NCBI GenBank assembly: GCA_036172665.1
Contig: CM069873.1
Span: 46,346,001-46,410,000, forward strand
Length of the DNA stretch: 64,000 nt
Direction of reading: 5' to 3'
Origin: Prosopocoilus inquinatus
Taxonomy: Eukaryota; Arthropoda; Insecta; Coleoptera; Lucanidae
The position numbers and the translations under genes are program-made. Every line of letters starts with the position of its first letter. Within the stretch, counting starts at the first letter, position 1. The notes under the pieces were generated by a model. That model made no database searches. It saw only the letters and a program-made list of their open reading frames with translations, and was not told the DNA's origin. Below, one piece after another: positions 63,571-64,000 of this stretch.

Positions 63571-64000
63571 TGATGTGAGATACGAAGTTCTCGGGCGCAG
63601 CGTAAGCTGGAAATAATTTTAAACGAAACAACACGTGCTAGCGTTGTTCCTGTGACGTATCTAACCGATCTCTATTATCTTTCATGTTTTTTGGCGTTTC
63701 GATGGACTCCAGTAACTTTGATGTGAGATACGAAGTTCTCGGACGCAGCGTAAGCTGGAAATAATTTTGAACGAAACAACACATGCTAGCGTTGTTCGTG
63801 TGATGTATCTAACCGATCTCTACCATCTTTCATGTTATTTGGCGTTTCGATGGACTCCAGTAACTCTGATGCGAGATACGAAGTTCTCGGACGCATCGTA
63901 AGCTGGAAATAGTTTTAAACGAAACAACACGTGCTAGCGTTGTTCCTGTGATGTATCTAACCGCTCTTTAATATCTTTCATGTTTTTTGGCGTTTCGATG
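63571..64000 (+). repeat. 444-bp tandem unit, copy 2 (cut by window edge)
   Basis: 430 bp of the second copy are inside the window and agree with copy 1 as far as I compared. The array continues past the window. Confidence 0.9.

Larger units (their letters stand above)
1..64000 (+). repeat. Satellite DNA array, 148-149 bp monomer, head to tail
   Basis: The anchor GTATCTAA recurs at 1, 150, 299, 448, 597, 746 and onward at 149-bp steps, and at 148-bp steps in the B blocks. All copies I read lie in the same orientation. Walking block by block gives 430 complete monomers plus 48 bp. No unique sequence, transposon or inversion interrupts the array, and both window edges lie inside it, so the true array is longer. 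The unit is close to the 147-bp nucleosome core, as in many eukaryotic centromeric satellites (family knowledge). Location at a centromere is inference. A 149-bp or 148-bp unit is not a multiple of three, so reading frames shift every monomer and soon meet stops. I see no gene anywhere in the window. Confidence 0.99.
48699..64000 (+). repeat. Block B3: family B, 103 monomers plus 48 bp
   Basis: Length 15,302 equals 103 x 148 plus five 2-bp expansions (48,940; 49,238; 54,124; 55,606; 62,564) plus a 48-bp partial monomer cut by the window edge. The first 2.1 kb is the third copy of B1. The rest has its own higher-order repeats with spacings of 1,482, 2,664, 8,440 and 444 bp. No family A monomer occurs after 48,698. 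Confidence 0.96.

Noticed and set aside
1..64000. CRISPR array
   Set aside because: The whole unit repeats, including what would be spacers; there are no unique spacers and no cas genes. The 149-bp unit is far too long.
1..64000. Coding tandem repeat (silk, mucin or surface protein type)
   Set aside because: Monomers of 149 or 148 bp shift frame each unit, and stops occur in all frames; no frame stays open for more than about two monomers.
1..64000. Tandem rRNA, 5S, tRNA or histone gene cluster
   Set aside because: The unit is too short for rDNA spacing, and I see no tRNA A/B boxes with a foldable cloverleaf, no 5S-like sequence and no histone reading frame.
1..64000. Telomeric or retrotransposon sequence
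   Set aside because: No TTAGGG, TTAGG or TTTAGGG-type runs, no long terminal repeats, no reverse transcriptase-like frame and no target-site duplications were found.

Overview
The whole 64 kb window is one uninterrupted tandem satellite DNA array. I see no protein-coding gene, RNA gene, transposon, CRISPR array or unique sequence on either strand. Every stretch I read aligns to one basic unit of about 148-149 bp, always in the same orientation. By walking the anchor that begins GTATCTAA I count 430 complete monomers plus a 48-bp partial one at the right edge. A homogeneous array this long, with a near-nucleosome-length unit and nested higher-order repeats, points to a eukaryotic centromeric, pericentromeric or other heterochromatic region. 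I do not recognise the satellite and cannot name a species. CpG is not depleted in the monomer, which argues weakly against a germline with heavy CpG methylation.

Two monomer families alternate in blocks. Family A (149 bp) has CTAATCGATCCTTACT and CACGCATTAGCG or CACGTATTAGCG. Family B (148 bp) has CTAACCGATCTCTACTAT and CACGTGCTAGCG or CACATGCTAGCG. Layout: A1 1-28,009 (188 monomers); A-to-B hybrid monomer 28,010-28,158; B1 28,159-30,234 (14); B-to-A hybrid 30,235-30,382; A2 30,383-34,405 (27); hybrid 34,406-34,554; B2 34,555-36,630 (14); hybrid 36,631-36,778; A3 36,779-48,549 (79); hybrid 48,550-48,698; B3 48,699-64,000 (103 plus 48 bp). The block lengths fit exactly with the few indels I found.

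Above the monomer lies a nested set of larger duplications, all whole numbers of monomers: 6,705 bp (45-mer), 2,831 bp (19-mer, tandem), 2,086 bp spacing (14-mer), 6,396 bp (43-mer, tandem, containing both families), a 9,030-bp copy displaced by 20,540 bp, and in B3 spacings of 1,482, 2,664, 8,440 and 444 bp. Shared private variants allow a partial order of events. All three A-to-B boundaries carry the same hybrid monomer, so the A/B fusion probably arose once and was then multiplied by unequal exchange.

Two sequence features inside the monomer could matter for function: a 22-bp imperfect dyad around AACAAC...GTTGTT, present in both families, and a site matching 7 of 9 essential positions of the mammalian CENP-B box. 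Neither is evidence of centromere function by itself. All coordinates come from reading and hand alignment; identity statements rest on spot checks, not on a full alignment.
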